DNA from: Shewanella schlegeliana
GTDB lineage: Bacteria; Pseudomonadota; Gammaproteobacteria; Enterobacterales; Shewanellaceae
Length of the DNA: 64,000 bases
NCBI RefSeq assembly: GCF_016765635.1
Contig: NZ_JAESVD010000005.1
Span: forward strand, 124,001 to 188,000
Reading direction: 5' to 3'
Positions within the stretch are counted from its first letter, which is position 1. Each line of letters begins with the position of its first letter. Below, one piece after another: positions 1-7,835 of this stretch. The notes below the pieces were generated by a model that saw nothing but the letters and a program-made list of their open reading frames with translations, had not been told where the DNA came from and did not search any database. A program made the position numbers and the translations under genes.

Positions 1-1
1 T

Positions 2-1654
2 GAAAATCTGCTGACCTACCAGCACCGTAAAGGTGAAGAGCTGCCTAATTTTTATGACACTCAGCCAGACAGTGATCTAGTGCAAGACAGCGTGCTGTTT
101 AAGAGCAAATACCATTTCAACGAATACACCTCAGTTCAGCTGACCCTAGACTATCTAGAGCAGACCCTTAAGCGCTGGGACTACGAATTTGATAAAGACA
201 ATGTTATTGAGGAAAATGTCGATACTGACCGCGACACTCAAGTCATTAATGGTGCCCTGCAGTTAGTCTCAAACAAGCCAACCCAAATGCATGACACCTT
301 AACGGTGACAGCCTATTTTGGCCAAACTGAGCAGTTAGAGCATAGGGACTATTTTGAGTGGGATAAAGCTGGAACAGCAAGCAGCTTAAGTGAAATCCGT
401 GATTACAGCTTTGAAGATCAACGCATCGGTATCAACAGCACCTTCAGCAAGTATGTAGGCGGTGACAGCTATGGTCATCAGATCACCTATGGTCTGGACT
501 ATGAGTTTTCTACTATGTCACGTCATCGCGAAGTCAATGATACCGCTACAGGCGAAACGACGACCCCATTCACCTTTGCCACGACCGACAGTCAACGCCT
601 AGGTATTTTTATACAGGATGATGTCACTCTGCTTGATGGCGACTTGAATCTAATTGCGGGTCTACGTTATGACTATTTCCGCAACTCTCCAGATCAACAG
701 CAAGCCGTTGACGCAGGTAAAGATGCTGCAGATTTCCAGACAATGAGTGACAACTTCTGGTCGCCTAAACTGGGCCTAGTCTACCAATTATCAGATTCTG
801 TTAGCGTCTATGGTCAGTACGCCTATGGCTACAAGATGCCAACCCCAGATCAAAAATGGGGTGAGTTGGAAGTCGATGCGGGCTCGATGACTGATGTGAT
901 TATTCAGGCTAACTATGACTTAGAGTCTGAGCAATCTCATACTTGGGAAGTCGGCGTTCGCGGCAATCACAGTGACACCAACTATGAGCTAACCGCCTTC
1001 TATACTCTGGCAAAAGACTATATTGACTGGCAGTATGTTAGCTTCAAACCGCCAGTATTTATTCCAGGCTTCCCGCCAGTGATGGAGCCTATGGAGTTTA
1101 AGTACCAGTACTACAACCGCGATGAAGTGACCTTATACGGCGCAGAAGCTCAGGTCAATCATTGGCTAACTGATAGCGTTGAGCTATGGGGTAACATCTC
1201 TTACACCTACGGTGAAGATGAAAACGGCGATTACCTAAACAGTGTCAGTCCACTCAAGGGAACCGCAGGTGTTAACTGGTATACCGACATTGCCGATATG
1301 GAAGCCGATTTTGGCGCAGTCGTACGCTGGGCGGATGATATGAACCGTACCAATGATATCGAGCTAGCCGAAGAAGATATCTGTGCCATGGGCATCTGCA
1401 TCCCTAAAGAGAAGTTTAATGAGGTATACGGTACTGCTGGTTATGCGGTAATGGATCTTACCTTTGGCTTACGCATTGACGATAACTGGAAGTTAAGAGC
1501 TGGCGTATATAACTTGTTTGACAAGGAATATATCGATTATGCCGATGTCGCAGGTCAATCAGTATTCTTACTAGGTGCTAGCATGGATCTAGAAAAAGAA
1601 GACTTTACCCAGCCGGGTCGCTACTTCAACGTGAGCGTGAACTATCAGTTCTAA
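2..1654 (+). CDS. TonB-dependent outer-membrane receptor, C-terminal part
   Basis: The reading frame is open from the left edge, so the plug domain and TonB box lie outside the window; about 550 residues of beta-barrel are present. The sequence alternates aromatic and polar strands, has a late NLFDKEYIDYAD motif and ends in the outer-membrane signature NVSVNYQF with terminal Phe. The NLFDK motif and the GYKMPTPDQKWGE stretch are typical of the hemoglobin/heme/transferrin receptor group, so an iron or heme source is the likely cargo, taken up with TonB-ExbBD energy. The substrate is inferred from family resemblance only. A bidirectional terminator follows directly. Confidence 0.88.
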   Translation, partial: ENLLTYQHRKGEELPNFYDTQPDSDLVQDSVLFKSKYHFNEYTSVQLTLDYLEQTLKRWDYEFDKDNVIEENVDTDRDTQVINGALQLVSNKPTQMHDTLTVTAYFGQTEQLEHRDYFEWDKAGTASSLSEIRDYSFEDQRIGINSTFSKYVGGDSYGHQITYGLDYEFSTMSRHREVNDTATGETTTPFTFATTDSQRLGIFIQDDVTLLDGDLNLIAGLRYDYFRNSPDQQQAVDAGKDAADFQTMSDNFWSPKLGLVYQLSDSVSVYGQYAYGYKMPTPDQKWGELEVDAGSMTDVIIQANYDLESEQSHTWEVGVRGNHSDTNYELTAFYTLAKDYIDWQYVSFKPPVFIPGFPPVMEPMEFKYQYYNRDEVTLYGAEAQVNHWLTDSVELWGNISYTYGEDENGDYLNSVSPLKGTAGVNWYTDIADMEADFGAVVRWADDMNRTNDIELAEEDICAMGICIPKEKFNEVYGTAGYAVMDLTFGLRIDDNWKLRAGVYNLFDKEYIDYADVAGQSVFLLGASMDLEKEDFTQPGRYFNVSVNYQF

Positions 1655-1681
1655 CGCGTAGCTTGATGATATAGCACCAAT

Positions 1682-1710
1682 AAAAAATGCAGCCTAGGCT
1701 GCATTTTTTT
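1682..1710. terminator. Bidirectional rho-independent terminator
   Basis: An A-run, the stem AATGCAGCC/GGCTGCATT and a T-run lie between the receptor gene and the convergent gene at 1712-2221. It can stop transcription from both sides. Confidence 0.85.
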
Positions 1711-1711
1711 A

Positions 1712-2221
1712 TCAATCGAAAGTGAGCGGCAATAAAGTACGATGATGGTGGCAATAACTCACAAGGTGACCCGCCAGACGATCATACAAGTCATCTTTAA
1801 TATAGGGCAGCTCGTCACTGTAAATACGACTGTCGAGTTCTGTTGGTAATACAAAATGAGCGAGGCGGTTAATATCAGCCTCTATAGATAGCCTAGTCTC
1901 AATAGAGAAGGTTTTTGCTAATGGGTAATCCGATGACAGGAAAGCCCTTCTTAAGAACACTAACATCGCATCGAAACTAGCATCCCAATTAAGGTTACCG
2001 TTAGCCTGCGCTTCCCAAGCCAGTAACTCTAGCACGCGAATCACTTCACCCTGTAATGTTTGGCACTGACCCGATACGGGCACCAAATGCTCCCACAACC
2101 AGAGCACGGTATCGGCGCTATTACCAACAATTTCAACCTCACTCTTGTGTGTCGTATAGCGCTTTTCCTTTACGATGCACTGGCTTGCATACTGTTCATT
2201 GATATCCGCCACTTGCTCCAT
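1712..2221 (-). CDS. Hypothetical protein, 169 aa
   Basis: I do not recognise a family. The product is soluble, acidic, has no signal peptide or membrane segment, and is rich in Leu and Ala in probable helices; a His-rich YCHHHRTLLP stretch lies near the C-terminus. The start is the ATG at 2221, preceded by a good AGGGAG ribosome site 7 nt upstream. It is convergent with the TonB-dependent receptor and shares its terminator, so it is a separate transcription unit. Codon use looks like that of the surrounding chromosome, unlike the AT-rich island that follows. Function unknown. Confidence 0.75.
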   Translation of the reverse strand: MEQVADINEQYASQCIVKEKRYTTHKSEVEIVGNSADTVLWLWEHLVPVSGQCQTLQGEVIRVLELLAWEAQANGNLNWDASFDAMLVFLRRAFLSSDYPLAKTFSIETRLSIEADINRLAHFVLPTELDSRIYSDELPYIKDDLYDRLAGHLVSYCHHHRTLLPLTFD

Positions 2222-2318
2222 GTTTTCGCTCCCTGCTGCTGTCTGACCGGCAACTGATTGTTGCTAGCGAGTACAATCTTTGCTCAACATTTTAACGGCC
2301 CGAATTAAGATATCAATG

Positions 2319-3263
2319 CTAGCTTTTGGTTGGATCGCTCTTGAACCTTCTTAGGGCGAGTAAGCTAAACAGCAACAATAGCAAACCCAGTGACAGGCTA
2401 GCGCCATGATAATCCTCATCAATATAGATATCATCTCTGTCGCTGCTCTCCAGCGGCAGCGCATAAAGACTGTCAAAATCGTAGGAGCTCACCGTTGCCA
2501 CAATATCGCCATAACCCACCTCATAGAGATCGATTAGCACATCGTAGTGATCGGTCGGGTAACCATAATCCAGCGTGGTTAATACTTCAAAGTCATCATC
2601 GGTAGCATTGCCATAAATGCTAAAGATATCTGTGGTGTAGTAATGCTCCCATGGTCCACCATTACGGCTCAAGTAAAGCTCGGCAAACACGTCTGCTCGT
2701 TCATTAACATAATACCCTTGTACATCGGCATCGAAGGTCACGCTAAAGGTCTGATAGAAGCCATCATAATCGTTGTCGACAAACAGACGGCTATAGGCAT
2801 CGTAAATATAAAAATCGCGGTAGATGCCGTTGGCAAATTGCTTAGACGAACCACTCTTTGCTAAGTCAAGATTGCCCTGCGTCGCCTTATCGATATGGGC
2901 TTGGACTATTTGCTCACGGGTCAGTTTTTCTCGAGTAAGTGGCTCACGGATAGTTCTAGCCTCGCCTTTCTCCTCAAAGCTTGCCTGTTGCTCTGCTTGC
3001 TTCACTCTTTGTGCATCGAGCTGACTTATTTGCAGCTCAGATAAAGTATTGCCGTATTGAGCCGTTTGCGCACTTTGCTCATCGCTAGTAACCGTTTGCG
3101 TAACTGAGATGCTTTGCGGCTGCGAAGGCAGACTCATATCCGAGCTGGCACTCGCAGGCTGTATTACTGTCATTGGCAGCATCAGCAGTGCGAATTGAGC
3201 TAGTCGCGCCATAATGGGATTTTGATTACAAATTTGGGTCTTATGATTTTGTTTTGTGTTCAT
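2319..3263 (-). CDS. Exported protein with C-terminal sorting-like anchor (choice-of-anchor H type)
   Basis: The 314-aa product has an N-terminal signal region (MARLAQFALLMLPMTV...SASS), a low-complexity Gln/Glu linker (about residues 45-125) with LTREKLTREQ, then a Tyr/Asp-rich beta domain (YRDFYIYDAYSRLFVDNDYD). It ends in a hydrophobic helix (LSLGLLLLLFSLLALRRF) followed by basic residues. Signal peptide, beta domain, C-terminal helix and basic tail is the architecture of GlyGly-CTERM/choice-of-anchor proteins handled by rhombosortase-type enzymes; the assignment to the anchor H family is from memory. The start at 3263 is preferred over an ATG 33 nt upstream because GAGGTG sits 4 nt before it. 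Probable surface location; role unknown. Confidence 0.72.
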   Translation of the reverse strand: MNTKQNHKTQICNQNPIMARLAQFALLMLPMTVIQPASASSDMSLPSQPQSISVTQTVTSDEQSAQTAQYGNTLSELQISQLDAQRVKQAEQQASFEEKGEARTIREPLTREKLTREQIVQAHIDKATQGNLDLAKSGSSKQFANGIYRDFYIYDAYSRLFVDNDYDGFYQTFSVTFDADVQGYYVNERADVFAELYLSRNGGPWEHYYTTDIFSIYGNATDDDFEVLTTLDYGYPTDHYDVLIDLYEVGYGDIVATVSSYDFDSLYALPLESSDRDDIYIDEDYHGASLSLGLLLLLFSLLALRRFKSDPTKS

Positions 3264-3299
3264 TTTCACCTCGAAGTTCTTGCTTAATGAGGCCATTAG

Positions 3300-3605
3300 A
3301 GTCCATTGAGTGTGAACACAAGCTGAACGTTATGAAGCGGATGCGCTTCATCCATATCTGAGATTTAAAGCATCAGGCTACGTTTGACCAAAGTCGAGGC
3401 GCTTCGCCCACACCCGAGAGCTAAGCAATCAAACTTCGTTTGATAAAGGTCGTGAGCTTCCAGCTCACACTCGGCCAAGATAAGTTAGCCTTCGAATGAA
3501 GACTGGTTACATTTTCTATCGGTTCAGTTGCTACATGGACGCGAGTTCTGTGTTTTAGCTTCATAGCTATCAATCGCCTGCAGCGGGTGCTGGACAGGAT
3601 GTCCG
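3300..3605. repeat. Cluster of short palindromic hairpin repeats
   Basis: There is no gene here. Several short perfect hairpins lie in a row: ATGAAGCG/CGCTTCAT (3332-3351), ATCAAAC/GTTTGAT (3428-3444), GTGAGCT/AGCTCAC (3452-3468) and GGACA/TGTCC (about 3591-3603). Loops are 3-6 nt. A similar set occurs at 6480-6600 on the far side of the toxin locus. They look like dispersed REP-type intergenic repeats that mark the edge of an acquired segment. Confidence 0.55.
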
Positions 3606-4090
3606 AATGTCGTGATCACATGGTCAATGATGTTCCCAATATCATAATGACATTTCCCAAATCCCTATGGGTCAGATGTGAAGGAACGACATATGTGCAG
3701 ACACTGCTGCGAGACGCTGTACTGCTTTATGAAAGAAAAGGTCCCTATACGCTCTGCGATGACATCTGATGTGAATGGATTCACAAATGCCGCGGTGGAA
3801 ATGGATGCCATAGAGCGGCCCTGAAACCGAAGCCCGCAGCCGTATCTACACCGGGTAATTGGTGCCTTCATTTAGCCATGGTGATTCGATTTCTAAATTG
3901 AAAATGCCCAATTATCATTCAGAGTAAAAGCTCATTCATATCGTTTTAACGAGATTTTGGATTAGTTTTATTTGCTGTATATATGAACAGCCATAATGAA
4001 ACATGGTGATTTTATCGCTTGAGTTCTGTTTTTATTTCTTACTTTATAAGTTGGTCAAAAAGCATTTTAAAGATAGAAAAAGCAGAGCGC
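3606..4090. other. Gene-poor stretch with repeat debris
   Basis: I find no credible gene. The stretch includes one arm of a 25-nt inverted repeat (3651-3675; partner at 5907-5931) and a 13-nt arm (3693-3705; partner at 5995-6007). Short reading frames have no recognisable content, good start or ribosome site. Composition becomes more AT-rich towards the toxin gene. Confidence 0.5.
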
Positions 4091-4196
4091 CAAGTGCATG
4101 AAAGAGTTGGCGAAAGCCGAGCCAGATATCGATGCACTGCTGCCTTGGAACTTCAAACACTAATAATATCGACCCGTGGGTTCATGGGGCGGATAC
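4091..4196 (+). mobile_element. IS66-family remnant: transposase C-terminus and right end
   Basis: Frame ending at 4163 encodes CMKELAKAEPDIDALLPWNF then KH and a stop. The DIDALLPWNF ending is the characteristic C-terminus of IS66-family TnpC transposases. About 30 nt after the stop comes GGTTCATGGGGCGGATAC (4179-4196), resembling an IS66 right terminal inverted repeat (elements begin with GTA on the other strand). Nothing upstream matches the rest of the transposase, so only about 110 bp remain. It shows that transposition contributed to this island. No left end was seen. Confidence 0.6.
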
Positions 4197-4350
4197 GTAG
4201 TACGGGAGAGATCTGCCTTTATGAATCGCTTATTCAATATAGAGGTCGTTTTTCAATAAGATTGGGGCAATAGTAGGGCTTATTTACCAACTCAGATTAT
4301 TTGCAACAATCCCCTCCATCAAGGGGTAATCGAAACAAAACGTAAAATTT

Positions 4351-5087
4351 CTAATGCCCAAAATAAAGTACAGAAAGTGCTATTTGACGATCAATATCTT
4401 CTTGTCTACCTCCGATAGGAAGCGATGACATCATACATATAAAGGTATCATCAGAATTTGAATCATGATGACTTTCAATGGTAAATGGCATTTCATTCGC
4501 AGAAGTAAGAAAGGGCACAAATTCAGGATTTGAGTATGATCCTGAAATTATAGGGTGGTCATTAGGATCCAAGGTGATTTCATATACCTCTTGAATCTGA
4601 TAGTTATTTATAGATGTAGGTATAACATACTCTTGAATTAAGTCTGGGCCTGATCCATCTAAGATGGGAGGGATATAAGTAGGATTATGTAGAGCATAAT
4701 ACTGTAATGATTCAACTGCAGGATAAAAACGAGAATCTGGCTCAATCACATAAACATAGATTTTTAATTTTTTTTCTCTTCTTTAGTCATATTTTGTGAT
4801 AAAAATTCAATCTTGGCTTCTGCTGCACTAATAACACCATCTTCATTTGCTCCTGTAGATATAAAGCCTGAGTCTCTCGCTTCTCTCGGTCCTGCACATG
4901 AATCGCCTGAAATATGAGCCAGTAAATCCATGTTATCCCCCCAACTCTTAAATCCCTTTTTAAATATCTCTTCTGGTGGGCGGCTATCAAACCTGTAAAC
5001 TCTATTCACATCGAATGGTGCCCCTACGGATAGGTCACTGAACAGTAAAAAAAAAGAAAATAATATTATTCCAATAGTATTTTTCAT
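4351..5087 (-). CDS. Pertussis toxin S1-like ADP-ribosyltransferase (toxin A subunit), split by a -1 frame change at an A8 run
   Basis: Two frames make one protein of about 245 aa. Frame one (5087 to 4764, 107 aa) has a signal peptide (MKNTIGIILFSFFLLFSDLS, cleavage near VGA/P), then VYRFDSRPPEEIFKKGFKSW, a His (H58) and DSC (C64), then FISTG. These align without gaps to pertussis S1 Arg9, Trp26, His35 and Cys41, and FISTG to the STS motif. Frame two (to 4351) holds IQEY, placing a Glu at the catalytic Glu129 site, and FICMM matching the second disulfide Cys. Frame one stops right after AAAAAAAA (4768-4775); a -1 shift there gives KEEKKKLKIYVYVIEPDSRF, matching S1 GYIYEV. All key residues survive, so slippage, phase variation, recent decay or a base error are all possible. 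The upstream B-like gene overlaps it by ATGA. The host target is unknown. Confidence 0.85.
4764..4776 (-). other. A8 slippery run and stop codon inside the toxin A gene
   Basis: On the coding strand the order is GAG, eight A, then TTAA. Zero frame reads AAA AAA AAT TAA and stops. A -1 slip on A-AAA-AAA, or transcripts with one extra A, joins the second half of the S1-like enzyme in frame. The plus-strand run is T at 4768-4775. A homopolymer of this length is also prone to replication slippage. Confidence 0.8.
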
Positions 5088-5422
5088 TTTGATCCCACTA
5101 CTATATGAAACTCATCATCATTTCCCATGCAATTATCATCCTGACTGTCAATCCTGATTCTTTTGTTTAATGAAAAAGCCATTAGTAATATATCTCGCTT
5201 GTGTTTCCACCTTTGATATGAACTTCCTTGCTACATTTGAATTCTTCCATTGTTATAAGCAGATTGATCCAAGTTAATACTTTGGGTCTTAATCCGTATT
5301 TCTGTCCTATTAGAATTAGGGATCAGGATGGAGGTTATCTTACTGTAGTTCACGCATGTTACTGCATTTGAAGCAAAAGAGGCGGACATTAAAATTGGTA
5401 TTAAAAAATAAGTTGGTTTCAT
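5084..5422 (-). pseudogene. Small exported protein, putative toxin B subunit, with in-frame amber codon
   Basis: The frame spans 112 codons: a signal peptide (MKPTYFLIPILMSASFASNA), mature part TCVNYSKITSILIPNSNRTE, a TAG at 5231-5233, then ILLMAFSLNKRIRIDSQDDN and a Cys, ending with a TGA that overlaps the A-gene ATG (ATGA). The overlap, size, signal peptide, paired Cys and LLMAF...KRIRI...C pattern fit pentamer-forming B subunits of the PltB/SubB kind, but similarity is weak. In the middle, another frame reads FKCSKEVHIKGGNTSEIYY, which restores the expected central Cys. The gene may therefore carry two compensating indels rather than a simple nonsense change. Start has AGGA 11 nt upstream. 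As read, only a 63-aa fragment is made unless the amber is suppressed or the RNA or frame differs. Confidence 0.5.
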
Positions 5423-6750
5423 TAATAGATAATCCTATGGTAATTTATTTTTTAGACCTGAATAATATTAGAGGTGATTACAAATAATTCAAGATAGCAA
5501 TGCTACGCATCGAGCGCTGAATTTGACTTCAATTTATCAACCGATAAAATCGTTGAAAGTCATGCGGTAAGATATGTGGGATCAAAGATATGTGGGGTCA
5601 GTGTAAACTTTTGTTACCATAAATTTCCTAATTCTACGGCCTACCTTTAGACCCTTTGCACTAACGCATATTTGTCCACTAATGAGCTAACGCTTTAATC
5701 ATAACGCCCAAAGCCAAAGATTGTGCTTTTCTAATTCGGTATAGATACGGCTTAGCCCGTCGGAAACAGGGTGAGAGAAAACGAAGTTATCAAGCTCTCG
5801 AGCGAGAGGCATGGATGTTGAACTGGCGTTTAAACATGGATGTTGTTTGTTTTCGTTGAGCGGTCAGGGCAAATTCAGTTCCCTACTGAATATGGCATTT
5901 CCTCCACTGACCCATAGGGATATGGGAAATGCCTTCAAAGCGTATGGAACGCTTAAGGCCATGAAGGTCAGATGCGCTTGCAGCGTGCCTAAGAAGTGTC
6001 TGCACATGCGCTGACCGCAGGCCATTGGAACCACTTCTGTTGGATGTAACTCTCAACCTAAAGGTATTTCAAGTCGTTTAGGACTTTGCTATCAATCGAG
6101 GTTTCATTGATGTGACTTTTGATGCAGCAGAGAAGCAAGCTCCTACAAACTTTAGAGTCCAAAAGCGAGTTAGAAGCTTCTTTAATCTTTAATCTTTAAT
6201 CTTTAACCATAAAGCTAGATAATTCCCGCTGGCCTACAGAAAACACCAATTCCCCATCGAAGTTGCCGAAATACGCAGATAAAAATGCCGCAGAGCCATC
6301 ATGGATGATGGTTCAGGCTCGGGGGACATGGATGTCCCATCTGAGCCGTTAGGCGATTTTTGTTGGAGTATGAGGCCCGTGTCCAATGCATGTAACTTCG
6401 TCGGGGCGCTGAGGGTTTACTCTTATGAAATCAATAGCGGGGACAAGCGCTTTCCCCCTTGGCTCGACTCTTTACTACAGAAAGGGGCGAAGCGCCACGA
6501 CGTTTATCAAGCGTAGCTTGATTGCTTCAAAGCCTAGTTGTTAGACGCAGTCTAACTTGAAGTCATCTGTGAGCAGGAAGCTCACAACCAGCCACATTCA
6601 GCCAGTGTTCATCTAACCTTATGTATACCTATACCCGAACTTGGCATAGACAGGATAGTTCTAGCCTTATGCTGGTCTAGACCTTGGTTTAACATAGGCA
6701 AGATAATGACTAATCGAATAGGATCTTTTAAACTGGCTGTATCTCAACCC
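5423..6750. repeat. Gene-poor flank of the toxin locus: palindromes and mobile-element debris
   Basis: I find no credible gene in 1.3 kb. Visible items: GTGGGATCAAAGATATGTGG followed by GGTCAGTGTAAA (5575-5605), resembling ends seen near IS200/REP-type transposases; inverted-repeat arms at 5907-5931 and 5995-6007 matching 3651-3675 and 3693-3705; a 7-bp tandem repeat TTTAATC (about 6180-6205); hairpins CCATCATGGATGATGG (6297-6312) and GGACATGGATGTCC (6325-6338) inside a larger GGCTC/GAGCC stem; and GTTAGAC/GTCTAAC (6540-6556) and GTGAGC/GCTCAC (6569-6585). Confidence 0.5.
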
Positions 6751-6763
6751 TTTGGTACCTTTA

Positions 6764-7084
6764 ATGAAAACTGCTTTATTTATCGTATTGTTCTCGCTCT
6801 CACTATTAGCCGCAAAGCCTGCAGCAGCTAGCGCGGTGCAGGCAGTCACATCTATGGTGTCTGTCTCGATGGCGGCTAGCAATAATAAGCAGCAGAAATT
6901 AAAGGTTCGCAGCAAAGAGCAAGCTGTACAGTTAGCAAAAAGGCAGTATCGCGGCAAGGTGCTGAAGGTTCAGTCCAGCCGGGTCAATGGCAATCCAGGT
7001 TATAGGGTAAAGCTACTATCGAGTGACGGTGTGGTTTTTTATGTCAATGTCGATGCCAAAACAGGCCGCGTTTCTCGCAACTAG
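6764..7084 (+). CDS. PepSY-domain exported protein
   Basis: The 106-aa product has a signal peptide (MKTALFIVLFSLSLLAAKPA) and one PepSY domain: KSKEQAVQLAKRQYRGKVLK-like helix (SKEQAVQLAKRQYRGKVLKV) and the strands GYRVKLLSSDGVVFYVNVDA ending KTGRV. PepSY domains sit in the periplasm, bind or inhibit peptidases, and often lie next to envelope-sensing two-component systems. Here it is 57 nt upstream of the phoP-like regulator on the same strand, probably one operon. The ATG at 6764 is preferred over a TTG at 6752; neither has a strong ribosome site. Confidence 0.85.
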   Translation: MKTALFIVLFSLSLLAAKPAAASAVQAVTSMVSVSMAASNNKQQKLKVRSKEQAVQLAKRQYRGKVLKVQSSRVNGNPGYRVKLLSSDGVVFYVNVDAKTGRVSRN

Positions 7085-7141
7085 CTTTAGGCTATTGCTT
7101 GCAACGCTTTAATATCGAGCCGAACAATAAGGACCCAGACC

Positions 7142-7831
7142 ATGAGATTGTTATTAGTTGAAGATGATTTAGAGCTGCAATCGAATCTTAAACAACACCT
7201 TATCGAGGCGAATTATACCGTCGACACCGCCGATGACGGCGAGATAGGCCTATTCCAAGGCCGCGAATATAATTATGATGCGGCCATTATCGATGTTGGC
7301 TTACCTAAGCTTGATGGCATCTCCCTCATTAAAGAGCTTAGAAGCCTAGATATCGGCTTTCCTATTCTCATTTTGACCGCCCGTGATAGCTGGCAAGATA
7401 AGGTCGAAGGCTTGGATGCGGGTGCCGATGATTACCTCACCAAACCCTTTCATCCTGAAGAGTTAGTCGCGCGCTTAAAAGCCCTTATCCGTCGCTCAGC
7501 GGGTAAAGCCAGCCCGATTATCACTAATGGCCCTTTTAGTCTAAATACCAGCAGTTTAGAGATCACCAAGTCCGGCGAGACCATCACCTTGAGTGGCTCT
7601 GAATACAAGTTATTTGAATACTTCATGCTGCATATCGGTGAGGTAAAATCGAAAACCGTACTGACTGAGCACATCTATGATCAAGATTTTGATTTGGATT
7701 CTAACGTGATCGAGGTGTTTATCAGGCGATTACGTAAAAAACTCGACCCCGATAATCAGCTAGGCCTGATTGAAACCCTTAGAGGTCAAGGTTATCGTCT
7801 TGTGTCACTTAATGACGGCGCTAAAAAGTAA
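7142..7831 (+). CDS. phoP: PhoP-type response regulator (OmpR family)
   Basis: The 229-aa protein has an N-terminal receiver domain (MRLLLVEDDLEL, phospho-acceptor Asp in IIDVGLPKLDG, conserved Lys in LTKPFHPEELVAR) and a C-terminal OmpR winged helix (residues about 128-222, RRLRKKLDP and TLRGQGYR). The stretch TARDSWQDKVEGLDAGADDY closely follows E. coli PhoP. It should be phosphorylated by the kinase encoded 4 nt downstream and control envelope or cation-limitation genes. ATG at 7142 follows AAGGACCC. Confidence 0.92.
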   Translation: MRLLLVEDDLELQSNLKQHLIEANYTVDTADDGEIGLFQGREYNYDAAIIDVGLPKLDGISLIKELRSLDIGFPILILTARDSWQDKVEGLDAGADDYLTKPFHPEELVARLKALIRRSAGKASPIITNGPFSLNTSSLEITKSGETITLSGSEYKLFEYFMLHIGEVKSKTVLTEHIYDQDFDLDSNVIEVFIRRLRKKLDPDNQLGLIETLRGQGYRLVSLNDGAKK

Positions 7832-7835
7832 ACCA

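Noticed and set aside
3587..3871. Short frames on both strands in the left flank of the toxin island
   Set aside because: They are overlapping, lie inside inverted-repeat debris, have no plausible ribosome site and match no family I recognise.
4019..4273. 84-codon plus-strand frame over the IS66 fossil
   Set aside because: The meaningful peptide (DIDALLPWNFKH) is in a different frame; this frame crosses the IS end and continues into unrelated DNA.
5811..6516. Plus-strand frames of 67 and 71 codons
   Set aside because: They are made of palindromic repeats (CATGGATG hairpins) and have no ribosome site; composition is that of repeats, not genes.
6540..6600. GTTAGAC/GTCTAAC words considered as an integron attC site
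   Set aside because: The two words are only 3 nt apart, forming a small hairpin. A real attC site has two separated R/L core pairs over 55 nt or more, and no cassette gene or integrase was seen.
7770..7835. Longer phoQ start inside phoP
   Set aside because: The extra residues overlap phoP and give no sensible N-terminus; the ATG at 7836 directly after the phoP stop is better.
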